DNA from: Oscillospiraceae bacterium
GTDB taxonomy: Bacteria; Bacillota; Clostridia; UMGS1840; HGM11507
Length of the DNA: 64,000 nt
Assembly: GCA_015068525.1 (NCBI GenBank)
Contig: SVKJ01000009.1
Span: forward strand, 9,312 to 73,311
Reading direction: 5' to 3'
Shown: positions 8,322-17,628 of the stretch, in pieces
How positions within the stretch are numbered: position 1 is the first letter of the stretch
Layout of the letters: every line of letters starts with the position of its first letter
The notes under the pieces: generated by a model
What the model saw: the letters and a program-made list of their open reading frames with translations, nothing else
The model's database searches: none
What the model was told of the DNA's origin: nothing
Translations under genes and position numbers: made by a program

Positions 8322-8384
8322 TATAGGCTAATTATAGACTAATATTATTGACAATGTAGGCTATATATGATACAATATAGGCTA
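8322..8384. promoter_or_regulatory. Phased operator repeats over a divergent promoter region
   Basis: Four direct copies of TATAGGCTA or close variants start at 8322, 8333, 8355 and 8376. The spacings of 11, 22 and 21 bp place them on one face of the helix. They overlap a plus-strand promoter, and the minus-strand HTH gene starts at 8300. Likely autoregulatory operator of the HTH protein. Confidence 0.55.
8348..8376 (+). promoter_or_regulatory. Consensus promoter with no downstream ORF
   Basis: TTGACA (8348-8353), 17-bp spacer, TACAAT (8371-8376). It points to a ~115-nt stretch without an ORF that ends in a hairpin and T-run at 8461-8500. Confidence 0.6.
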
Positions 8385-8500
8385 TAAGAAGACTTTTTAG
8401 TAGAAATACAGTAATTGCAAACCCTATTGTTGTCACCAAACAAACTTATTAAAAAAATTCAGCCATTTTAGGGACAATCCCTGAAATGGCTAAATTTTTT
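8383..8500 (+). ncRNA. Candidate small RNA between orphan promoter and terminator
   Basis: A near-consensus promoter at 8348-8376 and a terminator at 8461-8500 bracket about 115 nt of non-coding sequence. Operator-like repeats cover the promoter. No homology is recognised. Confidence 0.35.
8461..8500. terminator. GGGAC-N-TCCC palindrome and terminator
   Basis: Inverted repeat 8461-8491 (AGCCATTTTAGGGAC ... TCCCTGAAATGGCT) followed by TAAATTTTTTT. It is the second member of the GGGAC palindrome family and also ends the bofA-like gene on the minus strand. Confidence 0.7.
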
Positions 8501-8772
8501 TAAATAAAGATAAAAGCCAGTATATAATTTAAAATTACACCGTAAATACCAAAAATTCCACAAATAAAAGTGGTAACAGGGTTTATTCCTGCAAAAAAAT
8601 TAAAAGACATAGTAATAAAGTTTATAAGAAACATTAAAACAGAAAAAAGTGTTCCTCTTATTATAACTTTAAAGATCCAGATTAATGGTTTTTTAAAAAA
8701 GAAGATAAGAGTAAATGTAAGTAAAAGGCAAATAATAATTTCTCTTAAGTGTATTATTTCGATATTATTCAA
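8500..8772 (-). CDS. bofA: BofA-family pro-sigma-K processing inhibitor-like membrane protein
   Basis: The 90-residue protein has three hydrophobic segments (about 12-27, 33-55 and 62-90). It ends with the family motif AGINPVTTFICGIFGIYGVI, matching the GINPVTA...G.PGV pattern of BofA. In Bacillus, BofA holds the SpoIVFB protease inactive in the outer forespore membrane. The gene overlaps the preceding yaaL-like gene by 8 nt, the same order (yaaL-bofA) as in Bacillus. Whether sigma-K processing works this way here cannot be told from sequence. Confidence 0.75.
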   Translation of the reverse strand: MNNIEIIHLREIIICLLLTFTLIFFFKKPLIWIFKVIIRGTLFSVLMFLINFITMSFNFFAGINPVTTFICGIFGIYGVILNYILAFIFI

Positions 8773-9043
8773 GAGATTTACTTAAATCATAATTTAATCC
8801 CTCGGTAAAAACGTCTTTTAAGGAATGTTCCTTTGCTTCCTTCAAAAGATTCTGATACCTTTTTTCTGCTGCATTAAGTTCTAAAATTGCAAGTTCAACA
8901 TTATCTGCCCCTACTACCATATCAAAATTATTTCTTGCCCTTTTAAGTTCAAACAGAGCATTTTTAATTCTTAATACTTCTTCATTTTCCTTTTTTACCG
9001 GTTGTTTTAATCTTTTTAAAATTTCAAGATAAAATTCTTTCAT
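8765..9043 (-). CDS. yaaL: DUF2508 (YaaL-like) protein
   Basis: A 92-residue, charged, fully helical small protein (ALFELKRARNNFDMVVGADN and onward) matching the DUF2508/YaaL family, which lies upstream of bofA in many spore formers. No membrane segment or catalytic motif is seen. It overlaps bofA by 8 nt. The molecular function is unknown. Confidence 0.75.
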   Translation of the reverse strand: MKEFYLEILKRLKQPVKKENEEVLRIKNALFELKRARNNFDMVVGADNVELAILELNAAEKRYQNLLKEAKEHSLKDVFTEGLNYDLSKSLE

Positions 9044-9121
9044 TTTATTTTCATTCCTTTGTCATAGAAACTTTTATATTATATTCTATGGCAATAAGGG
9101 GACAAAATATACCAATTTAAG

Positions 9122-9151
9122 AAAAGAACAGTAAAAAATTACTGTTCTTTT
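9122..9151 (-). terminator. Terminator overlapping the walK stop codon
   Basis: AAAAGAACAGTAA ... TTACTGTTCTTTT inverted repeat; on the minus strand it spans the TAA of the kinase gene and runs into TTTT. Confidence 0.7.
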
Positions 9152-11028
9152 TCATCATTTGAGTTATCTTCTTTTTCGTTATCGGTTTCTTCGCTTGTTT
9201 CTCTAAGTTCTTCCGTTTGCATATTTTTAAACATTTCTTTATCATCAACGGCAATATCAAGCCTTTTTCCGTCAACCGGGAGAACAATACATACTTCGGT
9301 TCCTACATTTTCTTCACTTTCAATGTAAATATCCCCGCCAAAAGCAAGAATCATTTCTCTTGAAATTGCAAGTCCCAAACCTGTACCGCCCTGTTCTCTT
9401 GACCTTGCCTTATCAACCCGGTAAAATCTTTCGAAAATACGCTCCAGATCATTTTTTGGAATACCTATTCCATTATCCTTTATTTTTATATAGATGTTTC
9501 CATAAATTGCTCTTACAAATACGTCTATAATACCGCCTTTTGACGTGTATTTAATAGAGTTTGAAATAATATTTATAAGAATTTGTTCAAGCCTGTCTTT
9601 ATCCATAAATAAAGGTGGAAGTTCGTTCATTTCGTGATAAGTAAGTTTATGGTCATACTTATTTGCTTCAATCTTCATTTTACTTACAACATCAAAGATA
9701 AGTTCGGATACATTTATGTACTCCCTGTTTGCTAAAATTATCTTACTGTCAAGTTTGGATAAAGTGAGCAGGTCGCCTATAAGCCTTGTCATACGGTCGG
9801 CTTCTTTGTTTACAACATCTAAAAATCCAATTTCGGTTTCTCTGTCAAGGTCATTTTCTCTTATTGTTTCAATGTATGTTTTAATTGTAGTAATAGGAGT
9901 TTTTAGTTCGTGGGAAACATTGGCAACAAATTCTCTACGTGAATTTTCAATGTTTTCCTGTTTTGTTATATCCTGAATGACCACCATTACGCCACGGTAT
10001 TTTTCATTTTCAAATTTAAAAGGGCTTATTTCAAGTCTTAAGGATTGGTCATTAACATTTATTATTCTCTGTTCAACCTTGTGGTCGTCAAGATATATAA
10101 AATCCCCGATATATAAATCGTCAAAAAATTTAGTGAAATACTCATCAAAATTTATTTCCTTTTCGTTTTTTATTCCTAAAAGACGTTTGGCGGCAGGATT
10201 TATAACAATAGATTTTCCGTCAGCATCAAAAGCAATAATACCGTCAGACATATATCTCATAACAGTTTCTAATTTGTTTTTCTCAATGCCAAGTTCATTA
10301 ACGCTTGTAGCAAGAGCATCTGACATATACTTAAATGTGTTGGAAAGAATACCGATTTCGTCATTTTCCTTAACTGACGGAACGGTTTCAAATTCTCCTT
10401 TTGCAAGTTTCTCAGCATGCTTTGTAAGTGTAGTGATAGGTTTTGAAATAGTTCTTGATAAAAATATTCCAAGAAGTATAGCAATCATAACTCCTAAAAG
10501 CAATGACTGGAGCACCATACCTATCATATTTTTTATAACATCATTCATTGCATCTTTAGAATCGACAATGTAAATAATGTATAAGGGTTTTGAATCTTTA
10601 ATAATAGGAATGGCATACTCCATAATCTGACTTGATGCTTCGGTCTGGATACCGACTTTTCCTGTCAAAGCCTCAGAAATGGCAGGAGTTTTTGCAAGTG
10701 ATTTGCCTTTTTTACTGTCTGTACCGTTTATATATGCGCCTGTTAAGCCATCTAATATATAGTAATTTCTATAGGAATAATCAATTCCGATATTAGCACT
10801 GTACGCGTTAAGCATAACTTCTAATTCTTCAACGGGTTTTTCGTTTGAACATGCATTTTCAAGTTGTTCTATAAAAACATCGTTAAAGGTAGAAGAAATT
10901 CTTGTACGGAATTCAGTGTGATAATAAACATTTATATTGTTTATAAGGAAAGTTCCCAGTACCGACATAATTGCAATTATGATAAGTACAAATATAAGAA
11001 CTAATTTTTGTTGAATACCTTTTAACAT
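9139..11028 (-). CDS. walK: WalK/PhoR-type sensor histidine kinase
   Basis: 629 residues. TM1 at about 10-30, an extracytoplasmic sensor region of about 140 residues, TM2 at about 170-192, HAMP at about 193-245, and PAS at about 250-360. HisKA carries VANVSHELKTPITTIKTYIE (phospho-acceptor His). The HATPase has NIISNSIKYTSKGG, DNGIGIPKNDLERIFERFY and GGTGLGLAI. The C-terminal ~35 residues are a low-complexity acidic tail. It lies 33 nt after the response regulator. With the WalR-like partner, the best reading is the essential cell-wall homeostasis kinase; PhoR is the alternative. The usual yycH/yycI/yycJ accessory genes do not follow. Confidence 0.85.
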   Translation of the reverse strand: MLKGIQQKLVLIFVLIIIAIMSVLGTFLINNINVYYHTEFRTRISSTFNDVFIEQLENACSNEKPVEELEVMLNAYSANIGIDYSYRNYYILDGLTGAYINGTDSKKGKSLAKTPAISEALTGKVGIQTEASSQIMEYAIPIIKDSKPLYIIYIVDSKDAMNDVIKNMIGMVLQSLLLGVMIAILLGIFLSRTISKPITTLTKHAEKLAKGEFETVPSVKENDEIGILSNTFKYMSDALATSVNELGIEKNKLETVMRYMSDGIIAFDADGKSIVINPAAKRLLGIKNEKEINFDEYFTKFFDDLYIGDFIYLDDHKVEQRIINVNDQSLRLEISPFKFENEKYRGVMVVIQDITKQENIENSRREFVANVSHELKTPITTIKTYIETIRENDLDRETEIGFLDVVNKEADRMTRLIGDLLTLSKLDSKIILANREYINVSELIFDVVSKMKIEANKYDHKLTYHEMNELPPLFMDKDRLEQILINIISNSIKYTSKGGIIDVFVRAIYGNIYIKIKDNGIGIPKNDLERIFERFYRVDKARSREQGGTGLGLAISREMILAFGGDIYIESEENVGTEVCIVLPVDGKRLDIAVDDKEMFKNMQTEELRETSEETDNEKEDNSNDEKEQ

Positions 11029-11061
11029 AATAATTCTCCTGATAACTTTCTAAATGGCTGT

Positions 11062-11769
11062 TTATTTTATAGACTTAAAGTAATACCCAAGTCCTCTTTT
11101 TGTTACCACATATTCAGGTTCGGAAGAATTATCTTCAATTTTTTCTCTTAATCTTCTTACTGTAACATCGACTGTTCTTACATCTCCTAAATATTCATAA
11201 CCCCATACCTGTTCGAGTAAGGCTTCACGGGAGAATATTTTTTCAGGTTTTTTAGCAAGATACTCTAAAAGTTCAAATTCACGTCTTGTAAGGTCGATGG
11301 GATTTCCGTCTTTTGTAACTTCATATCTTTCTGAATTGATAACAAGACGTCCCATTTTTATAATGTTTGACTCATCTTCAGCTAAAGCGAATGCTTCAGA
11401 AATATTTCTTCTTAAATTAGCCTTTACTCTTGCCATAAGTTCTCTTACACTGTATGGCTTTGTGATATAATCATCAGCCCCAAGTTCTAAACCTAACACC
11501 TTATCAATCTCATCTTCTCTTGCTGTAACAAGTAAAATAGGGATTGATTTTTTATAAGTTCTTAATTCTCTTAAAACCTGAAAGCCGTCCATTTTAGGAA
11601 GCATAACATCTAAAAGAACAAGGTCAAAATCTTCTTCTTTGGAAAGTTTAAGACCTTCTTCTCCGTCAAAAGCCTGTTTGGTTTTATAGCCTTCTTTTTC
11701 TAAATTGAATTTCAGAATATCGGATATTGGTTTTTCATCTTCAACTATTAAAATATACTTTTCACTCAT
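11062..11769 (-). CDS. walR: WalR/YycF-type OmpR-family response regulator
   Basis: 235 residues. The receiver domain has the acidic pocket ED near residues 10-11, the phospho-acceptor Asp in LVLLDVMLPKMDGF near 53-55, the T of VTAR and the K of YITKPYS. The C-terminal winged helix (about 135-232) has RREFELLEYLAKKPEKIFSR and VRRLREKIEDNSSEPEYV of the OmpR/PhoB type. Sequence and partner match WalR, a regulator of cell-wall hydrolases. The start codon is 2 nt past the mnmG stop, so mnmG-walR-walK forms one transcript. Confidence 0.88.
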   Translation of the reverse strand: MSEKYILIVEDEKPISDILKFNLEKEGYKTKQAFDGEEGLKLSKEEDFDLVLLDVMLPKMDGFQVLRELRTYKKSIPILLVTAREDEIDKVLGLELGADDYITKPYSVRELMARVKANLRRNISEAFALAEDESNIIKMGRLVINSERYEVTKDGNPIDLTRREFELLEYLAKKPEKIFSREALLEQVWGYEYLGDVRTVDVTVRRLREKIEDNSSEPEYVVTKRGLGYYFKSIK

Positions 11770-11771
11770 AA

Positions 11772-13643
11772 TTATTTATTCCTTTCAAGATAAATTAAAA
11801 GAACTGAAATATCGGCAGGGGAAACTCCTGAAATTCTTGAAGCCTGACCGATTGACTGAGGTTTAATAAGATTAAGTTTCTGCCTTGCTTCAAGCCTTAA
11901 GCCTGAAATCTTATCATAATCTATATCATTAGGCAAAAGTTTTTTATCAAGTTTTGCTACTTGCTCAGCCTGAGCAATCTGCTTTTTAATATATCCATCG
12001 TATTTAATTTGTATTTCCGCTTCCTGCCACACAGCTTTTTTTAGTGGTGGACGGGTTTTATCTACAGGCTCAAGTATTTCATAGGATATTTCAGGACGTC
12101 TTAAAAGTTCCGACAGTTTAATCCCTGTTGTAATATTTGAACTGTTATATTTTGTGAGTAATTCGTTTACTTCTTTAGAAGGAGAAAGTGAAATCCCATT
12201 TATTCTTTCAATTTCACGTTCAATCTGTTCTTTTTTATCTAAGAAATTCTTATAACGTTCTTCGGATATAAGACCTATCTTGTAGCCTGAAGGTGTAAGC
12301 CTTAAATCAGCATTGTCCTGTCTTAAAAGAAGACGGTATTCGCTCCTTGCAGTCATCATTCTGTAAGGCTCATTAGTGCCTTTTGTAACAAGGTCATCAA
12401 TAAGTGTGCCTATGTATGCTTTGTCCCTTTCTAATATAAATGGCGGCTTATCTTTAATTTTTAGTGCCGCATTTATTCCTGCCATAAGCCCCTGTGCTGC
12501 GGCTTCTTCATACCCTGATGTTCCGTTGAATTGACCTGCTCCGTATAGCCCTTCAATTTTTTTAAATTCCAATGTAGGGTATAGTTCAAGAGGATTGACA
12601 CAGTCGTATTCTATCGCATAAGCACTTCTTGTAATAATAACATTTTCAAGTCCTTTAATTGAACGGTACATTTGTTCCTGAACATCTTCAGGAAGAGAAG
12701 AGGACATTCCCTGAACATACATTTCTTCAGTATCAAGTCCCATTGGCTCAATAAAAACCTGATGCCTTTCTTTTTCTTTAAATCTTACTATTTTATCTTC
12801 AATTGAAGGACAGTATCTTGGACCTGTTCCTTCTATTTTTCCGCTATATAAAGGGGAACGATGAAGATTATATAAAATGATTTTATGGGTTTTTTCGTTG
12901 GTATATGTAAGATAGCAGTTTTCTTTGTTTTCGCCTATGTAGTCATTTTCAAATGAGAACGGAACAATTTCCTCGTCGCCTTTTTGTACTTCCATTTTGG
13001 AAAAATCAACACTTCTTTTTAAAACTCTGGCAGGAGTACCTGTCTTAAATCTTAAAAGTTCAATTCCCATATCTCTTAAAGAGGAAGATAACTTATTGGC
13101 AGGGAACATTCCGTCAGGTCCGCTTTCTTTTTCGTAATCACCTATTATAATCTTGCCTTTTAAAAAAGTTCCTGTTGCAATAATAACTGCTTTGGTTTTT
13201 ATGATTGCTCCTGTTTCAGTTTCAACGGATTCTATTTTGCCAAAAGAATCCAAATTGATTTTAACTATTTCCCCTTGCTTTATAAATAAATTTTCCTGCA
13301 TTTCAAGGGTGCGTTTCATTTCATTTTGATATTTTCGCCTGTCTGACTGAACGCGAAGGGAATGAACTGCAGGACCTTTGCTTTTATTTAACATTCTTGA
13401 CTGAATAAAAGTCTTGTCTGCACATTTTCCCATTTCTCCGCCCAAAGCATCAATCTCTTTAACAAGATGGCCTTTGGCAGTTCCGCCGATATTAGGATTG
13501 CAGGGCATATTAGCAATCATATCAAGGCTTATTGAAAAAAGATATGTTTTTACGTTAAGTCTTGCTGATGCCAAAGCGGCTTCACAACCTGCATGGCCTC
13601 CACCGATAACTACAACATCGCAACTGTCTTTTATATAACTCAT
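11772..13643 (-). CDS. mnmG: MnmG (GidA), tRNA uridine-34 5-carboxymethylaminomethyl synthase
   Basis: FAD enzyme that, with MnmE, modifies the wobble uridine of certain tRNAs. It has the N-terminal dinucleotide fold [16 protein letters not shown], the motif [20 protein letters not shown], and the C-terminal helical domain with RPEISYEIL and [18 protein letters not shown] start at the ATG at 13643, which has a GGAGAAG site and gives 623 residues, the usual length. An open extension to 13745 would read through an intergenic palindrome. No mnmE is in the window. Confidence 0.95.
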   Translation of the reverse strand: MSYIKDSCDVVVIGGGHAGCEAALASARLNVKTYLFSISLDMIANMPCNPNIGGTAKGHLVKEIDALGGEMGKCADKTFIQSRMLNKSKGPAVHSLRVQSDRRKYQNEMKRTLEMQENLFIKQGEIVKINLDSFGKIESVETETGAIIKTKAVIIATGTFLKGKIIIGDYEKESGPDGMFPANKLSSSLRDMGIELLRFKTGTPARVLKRSVDFSKMEVQKGDEEIVPFSFENDYIGENKENCYLTYTNEKTHKIILYNLHRSPLYSGKIEGTGPRYCPSIEDKIVRFKEKERHQVFIEPMGLDTEEMYVQGMSSSLPEDVQEQMYRSIKGLENVIITRSAYAIEYDCVNPLELYPTLEFKKIEGLYGAGQFNGTSGYEEAAAQGLMAGINAALKIKDKPPFILERDKAYIGTLIDDLVTKGTNEPYRMMTARSEYRLLLRQDNADLRLTPSGYKIGLISEERYKNFLDKKEQIEREIERINGISLSPSKEVNELLTKYNSSNITTGIKLSELLRRPEISYEILEPVDKTRPPLKKAVWQEAEIQIKYDGYIKKQIAQAEQVAKLDKKLLPNDIDYDKISGLRLEARQKLNLIKPQSIGQASRISGVSPADISVLLIYLERNK

Positions 13644-13694
13644 TATAAATCTTCTCCGTGATAAAATAGGGATGTTAAAAACCTTAAGACCGAT

Positions 13695-13724
13695 TGTAGG
13701 GGAGGGCATCCGTGCCCTCCCGTA
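13695..13724. repeat. REP-like palindrome, GTAGGGG family
   Basis: GTAGGGGAGGGC ... GCCCTCCCGTA upstream of mnmG. It is followed by degenerate GCAAAATGCAAAAGGCAAAG repeats (13727-13755). Same family as the two units within the transposase at 31936. Confidence 0.7.
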
Positions 13725-13844
13725 AATGCAAAATGCAAAAGGCAAAGTGCAAAATGAAGGTAAAGATATTTTTTAAAATCTTTGGAATTTATACTTTTTG
13801 CTAAATTCGTTCATTCTGAAACTTTTTTCTATCCCTTTAAATGG

Positions 13845-13876
13845 AGGTGTTTAAAAAATTAACTTTTTAAACACCT
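13845..13876 (-). terminator. mreB 3' hairpin
   Basis: A 13-bp stem (13845-13857 with 13864-13876) lies 9 nt past the mreB stop. The T-tract is weak. Confidence 0.6.
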
Positions 13877-13885
13877 TCCTTTATG

Positions 13886-14923
13886 TTAGTTCATATTTTC
13901 GTAATTTTTTCTTTCTGCAACACTTGTTCCTGCAGCCTGAATAATATCCATACTTTCTAAAGACACACCTGTACCAACAGCAACGCAAGTGGTAGGATCT
14001 TCTGCAATTTTTGCAGGAATACCCGTTCTTTTTTCTACAAGTTTATCAAAACCTTGCATAAGTGCTCCGCCGCCTGTTAAAACTATGTGATTGGTAGCAA
14101 TATCCCCTACAAGTTCAGGAGGAGTTCTTTCTAAAACATCGTGAATAGCATCAGCAATAGAATTTGCCGCTTCACTTAAAGCATCGATTATTTCATCACT
14201 TGACAGTTCAAGTGTATTAGGAAGCCCTGTAATAAGATTTCTTCCTTTAATTGTGGTTTTTAAAGTTTCGGAAAGAGGAAATACACATCCGATACTTGTT
14301 TTAATCTGTTCGGCAGTTCTTTCGCCGATAAGTATATTATAGTTCTTTCTTATATATTTAATTATAGCGTCATCAAAAGTATCGCCTGCAATTTTGATAG
14401 AACTTGAAACAACAACCCCGCCCAAAGATATAACTGCAATATCGGTAGTACCTCCGCCAATATCAACAATCATATTTCCGTTAGGTTCAGATATATCGAT
14501 TCCTGCACCTATTGCAGCGGCAATCGGTTCTTCAATGACATAAGCCCTTTTAGCACCTGCCTGGAGTGCAACGTCTAAAACGGCTCTTTCTTCAACCTCA
14601 GTAACGCCTGAGGGAACACATATAACGATGTTTGGTTTGAAAAATTTTGAAAAGTTAACTTTTGATAAGAAACTTTTAAGCATTTTCTCAGTAGTATCAT
14701 AGTCTGAAATAACACCATCTCTTAAAGGACGGATAGCAACAATATTACCGGGAGTTCTGCCTATCATTTTTTGTGCTTCGTTTCCTACGGCATAGACTTT
14801 TCCTGTAACCTTGTCAATAGCAGCAACGGAAGGTTCTCTTAAAACTATTCCCTGACCTTTGACATAAATAATTACAGTTGCAGTTCCTAAGTCTATCCCT
14901 ATATTTTGCCTGAAATTAAACAT
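13886..14923 (-). CDS. mreB: MreB/Mbl rod-shape actin homologue
   Basis: 345 residues with the actin-fold nucleotide motifs: phosphate-1 IGIDLGTATVIIYVKGQGIV, connect-1 near AVGNEAQKM, phosphate-2 MIVDIGGGTTDIAVISLGG, and adenosine motif VLTGGGALMQGFD. It forms membrane-associated filaments that direct lateral wall synthesis. No mreC/mreD follow, which suggests an Mbl/MreBH-type stand-alone paralogue. A hairpin ends the gene. It is divergent from the flippase gene. Confidence 0.92.
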   Translation of the reverse strand: MFNFRQNIGIDLGTATVIIYVKGQGIVLREPSVAAIDKVTGKVYAVGNEAQKMIGRTPGNIVAIRPLRDGVISDYDTTEKMLKSFLSKVNFSKFFKPNIVICVPSGVTEVEERAVLDVALQAGAKRAYVIEEPIAAAIGAGIDISEPNGNMIVDIGGGTTDIAVISLGGVVVSSSIKIAGDTFDDAIIKYIRKNYNILIGERTAEQIKTSIGCVFPLSETLKTTIKGRNLITGLPNTLELSSDEIIDALSEAANSIADAIHDVLERTPPELVGDIATNHIVLTGGGALMQGFDKLVEKRTGIPAKIAEDPTTCVAVGTGVSLESMDIIQAAGTSVAERKNYENMN

Positions 14924-15089
14924 ATAAAAAACTCCTTAATTTTATCTTAAAAAAATCATTTTTATTATACTACACTAAAAAAAGTTTGTCAATTAAATTT
15001 GGTTACTTTAACTTTGCAGGTTGACTTATATTTCAAGTTATTATAAAATATACATATAACATACATTTTTAAATTAGGGAGGTATTAAA

Positions 15090-16688
15090 TTGCCGGAATC
15101 TAAAAAGAAAGGCACTAATTTTTTAATAGGTGCATTTATTATTGCTCTGTCACATATCCTTGTTAAAATTATAGGTGCAGTTTACAAAATACCTTTGGAT
15201 GGTCTTATTTTAAAAACTGAAGGTATGGGTATATATTCTTCTTCCTATACTATATATAACTGGCTTTTTGTTATTTCAACTGCAGGGCTTCCTGTTGCTA
15301 TATCCAAAATGGTTGCAGAAGCCAGGGCGCTTGGAAAATTAAAAGAATCGGAGAAAATTTTTAAAATATCCAAAATTCTTTTATTCTTTGTCGGAATAAC
15401 CGCATTTCTTATAATGTTTGTATTTGCTGTGCCTTTTTCCAGACTTATAAAAGCAGAGTCAAGTTATCTTACTATGATGGTTATGGCTCCAAGTTTGTTC
15501 TTTGTTGCAATGTCAAGCAGTTTCAGAGGCTATTATCAGGGGAAGGAAAATATGCTCCCGACTGCTATCTCTGAAATTATAGAAGCACTCTTTAAACTTA
15601 TATTCGGTCTTTCTTTTGCGTATTTGGCAATGAAGTTATGGAACAAAGCCTATATAGGTTCAGCAGGTGCAATTTCAGGAATAACACTGGGGACATTTTT
15701 CAGTTTCTTATTCCTTGTTATATACCATAAAAATAAAAAGGAAGTTATAAAGATAAGCGAATTTGACGATACTGTCAGTTCGTCAAAAACTATCCTTATA
15801 AAACTTGTAAAACTTGCTATCCCTGTTACATTAGGCGTTTCGGTTTTTACATTAACGTCACTTATTGATACTGCAATGGTTATGAATCAACTGTATGGTC
15901 TTGGCTACGAAGAGATGCAAAGGCTCTCGATGTTTGGATATCTTAACCGTGCAATCACTCTTTTTAATCTTCCGCCAACTGTTATTGCTTCAATTGCAAT
16001 TTCTATTGTTCCTGCAATTGCATCTGCTATTGCAGTAAAAGACGAAAAGAGTGCACATAAAAATGTTCAGTCCGCACTAAGACTTACGGTTCTTTTTGCA
16101 ATGCCTTGTGCAGCAGGACTAAGTTCTCTTGCAAAACCTATACTGACATTATTATATCACGATGGCAACTATTCATTTTTACTTAATGTGATGGGAATTG
16201 CTACTTTGTTTGTAACAGTTGTTCAGGTTTCCAATGCAATTTTACAGGCATACGGGAAAGCATGGATACCGGTTAGAAATATGTTTATAGGCGGAGTAGT
16301 AAAAGTTGTTGTAAATTTAGTGCTTGTATCCCGTCCTGAATTTAATATTAACGGTGCACCGATTGGTACGACTTTATGCTATTTTACTGTTATGACACTT
16401 AATATTATGTCTATAAAAAAATATTCAGGTGTAAAATTAAGTGTATCAGGTTTTGTAGTAAAACCACTTATACTTGGTATTGTAACAGCAGTTTCTGCCT
16501 TTTATTCATATAATGTTTACGAAGGATTTTTGGGTAACACCATAGGTGTATTTGCTTCTATCTTAACTGCAGGTATATGTTATCTTTTTGTAATGCTTTT
16601 AATAAAATCTTTATCTAAAGATGATATACTTCTTCTTCCTAAAGGGAATGATATTTGTAAAATTTTGGAAAAATATAAGCTGATTTAA
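15090..16688 (+). CDS. SpoVB/YtgP-type polysaccharide (lipid-linked precursor) flippase
   Basis: 532 residues with about 14 membrane segments, of the MOP superfamily (MurJ/SpoVB/YtgP). Landmarks are FLIGAFIIALSHILVKIIGA at the N-terminus and SSFRGYYQGKENMLPTAISE in the fourth helix region. It probably moves lipid-linked wall or polysaccharide precursors across the membrane. The start is TTG, supported by AGGGAGG seven bases before it. A promoter TTGACT-17-TAAAAT lies about 50 bp upstream. Confidence 0.85.
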   Translation: MPESKKKGTNFLIGAFIIALSHILVKIIGAVYKIPLDGLILKTEGMGIYSSSYTIYNWLFVISTAGLPVAISKMVAEARALGKLKESEKIFKISKILLFFVGITAFLIMFVFAVPFSRLIKAESSYLTMMVMAPSLFFVAMSSSFRGYYQGKENMLPTAISEIIEALFKLIFGLSFAYLAMKLWNKAYIGSAGAISGITLGTFFSFLFLVIYHKNKKEVIKISEFDDTVSSSKTILIKLVKLAIPVTLGVSVFTLTSLIDTAMVMNQLYGLGYEEMQRLSMFGYLNRAITLFNLPPTVIASIAISIVPAIASAIAVKDEKSAHKNVQSALRLTVLFAMPCAAGLSSLAKPILTLLYHDGNYSFLLNVMGIATLFVTVVQVSNAILQAYGKAWIPVRNMFIGGVVKVVVNLVLVSRPEFNINGAPIGTTLCYFTVMTLNIMSIKKYSGVKLSVSGFVVKPLILGIVTAVSAFYSYNVYEGFLGNTIGVFASILTAGICYLFVMLLIKSLSKDDILLLPKGNDICKILEKYKLI

Positions 16689-16729
16689 GTAAAAAAAGAA
16701 AAAAATTCAATCTTTTAACAAAGAAAGTA

Positions 16730-16758
16730 TTGACAAATTGAATAAAATGTAAGATAAT
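16730..16758 (+). promoter_or_regulatory. Promoter of the HU gene
   Basis: TTGACA (16730-16735), 17 bp, GATAAT (16753-16758). The transcript has a ~130-nt 5' leader. Confidence 0.65.
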
Positions 16759-16895
16759 AACATTGTGTTATGTGGCATTTTTGCCCAAAATAATAAAAGA
16801 AGCGATGCTTTTTTAAAGAATTTAACTAAGTGTACATAACTAAGAAACACTTAATTAAAAATATAAATTTATATTATGAAAGGGGTATACTCATT

Positions 16896-17168
16896 ATGAA
16901 CAAAACTGAATTAATCAACGCTATCGTTGAAGAAGCAAAAATCTCTAAGAAAGATGCTACAGCTGCATTAGACGCTACTATCGATGCAATTACAAAAGCT
17001 CTTAAAAAAGGAGATAAAGTTCAGTTAGTTGGCTTTGGTTCTTACGAAGTTAGAAAAAGAGCAGCAAGAAAAGGTAGAAATCCTCAGACTAAAAAGGAAA
17101 TTACTATACCTGCTACCAAAGTTCCAGTATTCAAAGCTGGTAAAGCTTTAAAAGATGCTGTTAAATAA
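16896..17168 (+). CDS. hup: HU family histone-like DNA-binding protein
   Basis: A 90-residue basic protein with the HU signature [20 protein letters not shown] in the beta-arm and [14 protein letters not shown] at the C-terminus. It bends and compacts DNA as a dimer. I start at the ATG at 16896, which has GAAAGGGG upstream and matches the normal HU length; an in-frame ATG at 16830 would add 22 unrelated residues. It has its own promoter and a strong terminator. Confidence 0.95.
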   Translation: MNKTELINAIVEEAKISKKDATAALDATIDAITKALKKGDKVQLVGFGSYEVRKRAARKGRNPQTKKEITIPATKVPVFKAGKALKDAVK

Positions 17169-17199
17169 TTAGAATTTAATTATCTTAAAAGTATAAAAA

Positions 17200-17230
17200 A
17201 AATCCGGACAAGTTGTTCGGATTTTTTTTG
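17200..17230 (+). terminator. HU gene terminator
   Basis: AATCCGGACA-AGT-TGTTCGGATT stem followed by seven T. Confidence 0.85.
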
Positions 17231-17530
17231 CATATTGGGTTCAAGTATTACTGCATTAGTGCAGTAATACTCGAACACAATATGGTTTTAAAATGGAAAT
17301 TTCGCGTAATATGGCAGAAATCCCTGCGAACATACGAAAGTATAATTCTTGAAATTTCTTTATCTTACCCAAAATTTCTCATTTTAAAACTCGCAGACCT
17401 TAAACCTTGGAAAATTTTCAAGATTTTTGATGCGGAGTCTGCAGTCAGGCTGTCGCCTTACAAAGACGACAAATTAAAAAGATTGGAATTTAACAGGTTT
17501 AAGGCATATTGGGTTCAAGTATTACTGCAC
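17231..17530. repeat. ~300-bp repeat-bounded element (MITE-like candidate)
   Basis: The left end is an imperfect 25-bp inverted repeat (17231-17255 with 17260-17284). The right end (17505-17530) is a direct copy of the left arm. The interior has no convincing gene: an 82-codon plus-strand frame from 17284 lacks a ribosome binding site. It fills most of the gap between hup and degV. Confidence 0.45.
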
Positions 17531-17628
17531 TAACTCAGCATTTTATGAATTAAAAATGAATATTATTTAATATCTCTTGATTTTTCTTTATAAAATTGTT
17601 ATTATATATAAAGAGGTGACGCGAGATT

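Noticed and set aside
13644..13745. N-terminal extension of mnmG
   Set aside because: It reads through a REP palindrome, lacks a ribosome binding site, and makes the protein longer than the family; the ATG at 13643 has a good site.
17284..17533. 82-codon frame inside the 300-bp element
   Set aside because: No ribosome binding site, and both ends of the frame lie in the element's terminal repeats.
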